Shown here piece after piece: positions 32,708 to 33,917 of a DNA stretch of 33,917 nt. Origin of the DNA: a virus. A model generated the notes under the pieces. It searched no databases, was not told the origin of the DNA, and was given only the letters and a program-made list of their open reading frames with translations. Positions within the stretch are counted from its first letter, which is position 1, and every line of letters begins with the position of its first letter. A program made the position numbers and the translations under genes. The stretch is from the IMG/VR virus record IMGVR_UViG_3300017818_000055, positions 1 through 33,917 of that record. The stretch is one strand, 5' to 3'.

Positions 32708-32745
32708 AACAGTTAGGCAATAGCAACACACACAGGAGACACTAT
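32708..32745 (+). repeat. 38-bp leader repeat, copy 1
   Basis: Identical over 38 bases to 33035-33072. It runs from just after the -10 region into the start codon and includes CACAGGAGACACTAT. A related but altered leader precedes 31540. Confidence 0.9.
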
Positions 32746-32986
32746 GTTTGAAAAGGCACTGTTTAGCTACTCAGCAGGATGGTTGTACTACACCGTCAAC
32801 AATGAGCGAAAGTTTGTTGCTCGCTTCAAGTATCGCAACCCAATCACCAAAGCCAAGTTCGTCAAGCAGCTCATCGCCAACCACACTCCAGCTGAATACT
32901 TTGAGAAGCTGGGCAACAGAGAAACTCCAGTAGGCATCCTGCGTGATGCTGATCCAGTATGGTACGCTGAAATAATGTCAAAATAA
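32744..32986 (+). CDS. hypothetical protein
   Basis: 80 aa, with its own promoter and the duplicated 38-bp leader. LFSYSAGWLYYTVNNERKFV begins a small beta sheet; NPITKAKFVKQLIANHTPAE and the end are helical. Basic overall. A short KTx-like KTKA/KFVKQL segment may bind nucleic acid, but no motif is clear. Function unknown. Confidence 0.75.
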   Translation: MFEKALFSYSAGWLYYTVNNERKFVARFKYRNPITKAKFVKQLIANHTPAEYFEKLGNRETPVGILRDADPVWYAEIMSK

Positions 32987-32996
32987 TTAAAAAAAG

Positions 32997-33020
32997 GGGT
33001 TGACTTTTTGTCAGCCCTTT
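32997..33020 (+). terminator. terminator-like hairpin overlapping a -35 box
   Basis: GGGTTGAC-TTTTT-GTCAGCCC forms an eight-base stem with one G-U pair, followed by TTTGTT. The -35 box (33000-33005) of the next promoter lies in its left arm and loop start. Confidence 0.55.
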
Positions 33021-33028
33021 GTTATAAT
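33000..33028 (+). promoter_or_regulatory. sigma70-type promoter
   Basis: TTGACT at 33000-33005, 17-bp spacer, TATAAT at 33023-33028. The spacer contains the right arm of the terminator-like hairpin. Confidence 0.8.
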
Positions 33029-33034
33029 TATTAG

Positions 33035-33072
33035 AACAGTTAGGCAATAGCAACACACACAGGAGACACTAT
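33035..33072 (+). repeat. 38-bp leader repeat, copy 2
   Basis: Perfect copy of 32708-32745, again between a promoter and a start codon. The ATG at 33073 comes two bases later than in copy 1. Confidence 0.9.
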
Positions 33073-33291
33073 ATGATGCCCCAAGCACAAATTAGAAGAG
33101 TAGCAGTCCAAGCCGCAGCATACGAACTTCGTGTTCATCCAGAGCGTGACTATGTTGATATGGAGACTTTGGCTGACGTAGCCAACAGAGCTAACCAAAT
33201 CCTGCGAGAGACTTACTTGTATCAACTGATGGTTGACTATGATGATGTCACCGCAGAAGACGTTGTTGAACTTTTAGACATTGATATCTAA
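33073..33291 (+). CDS. small protein related to the gene at 32258
   Basis: 72 aa (ATGATG start, either codon possible). IRRVAVQAAAYELRVHPERD resembles the start of the 97-aa protein at 32258. A helix ADVANRANQILRETYLYQLM and an acidic tail (YDDVTAEDVVELLDID) follow. The tail is strikingly acidic. Mixed charge suggests a small protein-binding or DNA-mimic role, not established. Own promoter and duplicated leader. Confidence 0.7.
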   Translation: MMPQAQIRRVAVQAAAYELRVHPERDYVDMETLADVANRANQILRETYLYQLMVDYDDVTAEDVVELLDIDI

Positions 33292-33299
33292 GAAATTTC

Positions 33300-33328
33300 T
33301 TGACATTCCTAGAAATAGGATATATAAT
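33300..33328 (+). promoter_or_regulatory. sigma70-type promoter with hairpin leader
   Basis: TTGACA at 33300-33305, 17-bp spacer, TATAAT at 33323-33328, then TAGAAATATACAGT. The spacer holds a small inverted repeat, TCCTA-GAAA-TAGGA (33307-33320), which could be an operator. Confidence 0.85.
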
Positions 33329-33340
33329 TAGAAATATACA

Positions 33341-33358
33341 GTAAGCAATAGGGCTTAC
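33341..33358 (+). promoter_or_regulatory. 5' leader hairpin
   Basis: GTAAGC-AATAGG-GCTTAC, a six-base stem starting 13 bases after the -10 box, as in the leaders at 27587 and 30212. Confidence 0.5.
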
Positions 33359-33386
33359 ACACTTCAACTCCAATACAGGATACACC

Positions 33387-33917
33387 ATGGACGTAACACG
33401 CACCGTAACAGTAAATGCTGCCAAGTCACGAATTCAACACTGCATGACAAAGATGCGCCCCGTATTTATTTGGGGCCCTCCAGGCATTGGCAAGTCCGAT
33501 GTCGTTCATCAGATTGGTGCTGACATTGGCGCTCACGTTATTGATGTGCGATTGTCATTATGGGAGCCAACTGACATCAAAGGTATCCCCTACTATGACT
33601 CCAATGCTAACAAGATGACATGGGCTCCACCAATTGAGCTGCCAGACGCTGACATGGCTGCTGAGCACGATAAGATTATTTTGTTCTTAGACGAGCTCAA
33701 CTCTGCTGCTCCCGCCGTACAGGCTGCGGCATACCAGCTCATCCTCAACCGCCGTGTAGGCACATATGTATTACCAGACAACGTGGTTATCGTTGCTGCT
33801 GGTAACCGTGACGCTGACAAAGGCGTTGTATATCGCATGCCTAGCCCACTCGCTAATCGCTTTGTTCACCTCGAGCTTGCTGTAGGCTTTGATGACTGGT
33901 TCAACTGGGCTGTCACC
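33387..33917 (+). CDS. MoxR-like AAA+ ATPase (3' partial)
   Basis: 177 codons are present and the frame is open at the right edge. Walker A is GPPGIGKS (30-37), Walker B is IILFLDELNS (D102, E103), and VVIVAAGNRD carries the sensor-1 Asn. PSPLANRFVHLEL is the arginine-finger region. LWEPTDIKGIP before Walker B is typical of MoxR/AAA_5 proteins, which remodel protein complexes and often pair with a VWA-domain protein encoded next. That neighbour is outside the window. Own promoter with hairpin leader; start ATG at 33387 with ACAGGA upstream. Confidence 0.9.
   Translation, partial: MDVTRTVTVNAAKSRIQHCMTKMRPVFIWGPPGIGKSDVVHQIGADIGAHVIDVRLSLWEPTDIKGIPYYDSNANKMTWAPPIELPDADMAAEHDKIILFLDELNSAAPAVQAAAYQLILNRRVGTYVLPDNVVIVAAGNRDADKGVVYRMPSPLANRFVHLELAVGFDDWFNWAVT

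Noticed and set aside
32398-32731. Two minus-strand reading frames across the repeat array
   Set aside because: Their YGPYVRT-type repeats are just translations of the 13-bp DNA repeat; no ribosome site or family.
1-33917. tRNA or rRNA genes
   Set aside because: Reading by eye, no cloverleaf with a TTC loop or rRNA-like segment was found; a tRNAscan run would settle it.

Overview
The window looks like part of a large, AT-rich, marine T4-like myovirus genome. The anchors are a complete family B DNA polymerase (gp43 type), a T4 DsbA-like small protein, a T4 RNase H/FEN-type 5'-3' exonuclease and many small tightly packed proteins of the kind seen in marine T4-like phages (from memory, not searched). 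Almost everything is on the + strand with 1-4 base start/stop overlaps. Expression appears to start from at least twelve near-perfect sigma70-type promoters (TTGAC[AT], 16-17 bp, TATAAT-like). A few T4-late-like boxes (TATAAATA, GATAAATA, CTAAATA) also occur. The host is not determined. AT-rich codons and a TctC/TctA-type uptake system suggest a marine proteobacterium.

Layout. 1-818: 3' part of a Pro/Ala/Gln-rich protein ending in three NYFQ[KQ]QR[TS]GG repeats. 846-4309: DsbA-like, DNA polymerase and a small hypothetical. 4309-8806: three linked genes. A compact 244-aa protein with a clamp-like appearance (8072-8806) is preceded by two much larger proteins (800 and 441 aa). Together these seem to carry its N-terminal and C-terminal parts with long insertions, as if a tandem copy had been expanded and split. 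8806-13295: an overlapping operon of NAD-dependent epimerase, DpdA-like (TGT-fold) transglycosylase, Gfo/Idh oxidoreductase, zinc-type medium-chain dehydrogenase and a 185-aa unknown. 13341-16025: QueD-like protein, glycosyltransferase, phosphoribosyltransferase and small proteins.

16022-22307 is the most unusual block: two paralogous amidinotransferase-like proteins flanking a SAM-methyltransferase-like protein and a TctC-TctA solute uptake pair, then a 162-aa unknown. 22348-25236: GTP cyclohydrolase I, a QueE with a split radical-SAM cysteine motif, a small protein and the exonuclease. FolE, QueD-like, QueE and DpdA-like together suggest a 7-deazaguanine DNA modification pathway. QueC is not in the window.

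25243-33917: small genes, several exported or coiled-coil, an independent GIY-YIG nuclease, one minus-strand nitroreductase-like gene and the start of a MoxR-like AAA+ ATPase. The right end is organised as promoter-leader-gene cassettes. Some leaders start with a hairpin whose sequence changes but whose pairing and distance from the -10 box are kept. One 38-bp leader is duplicated exactly. An array of seven 13-bp repeats lies at 32539-32645.

All function calls rest on motif reading by eye; no database search was made.
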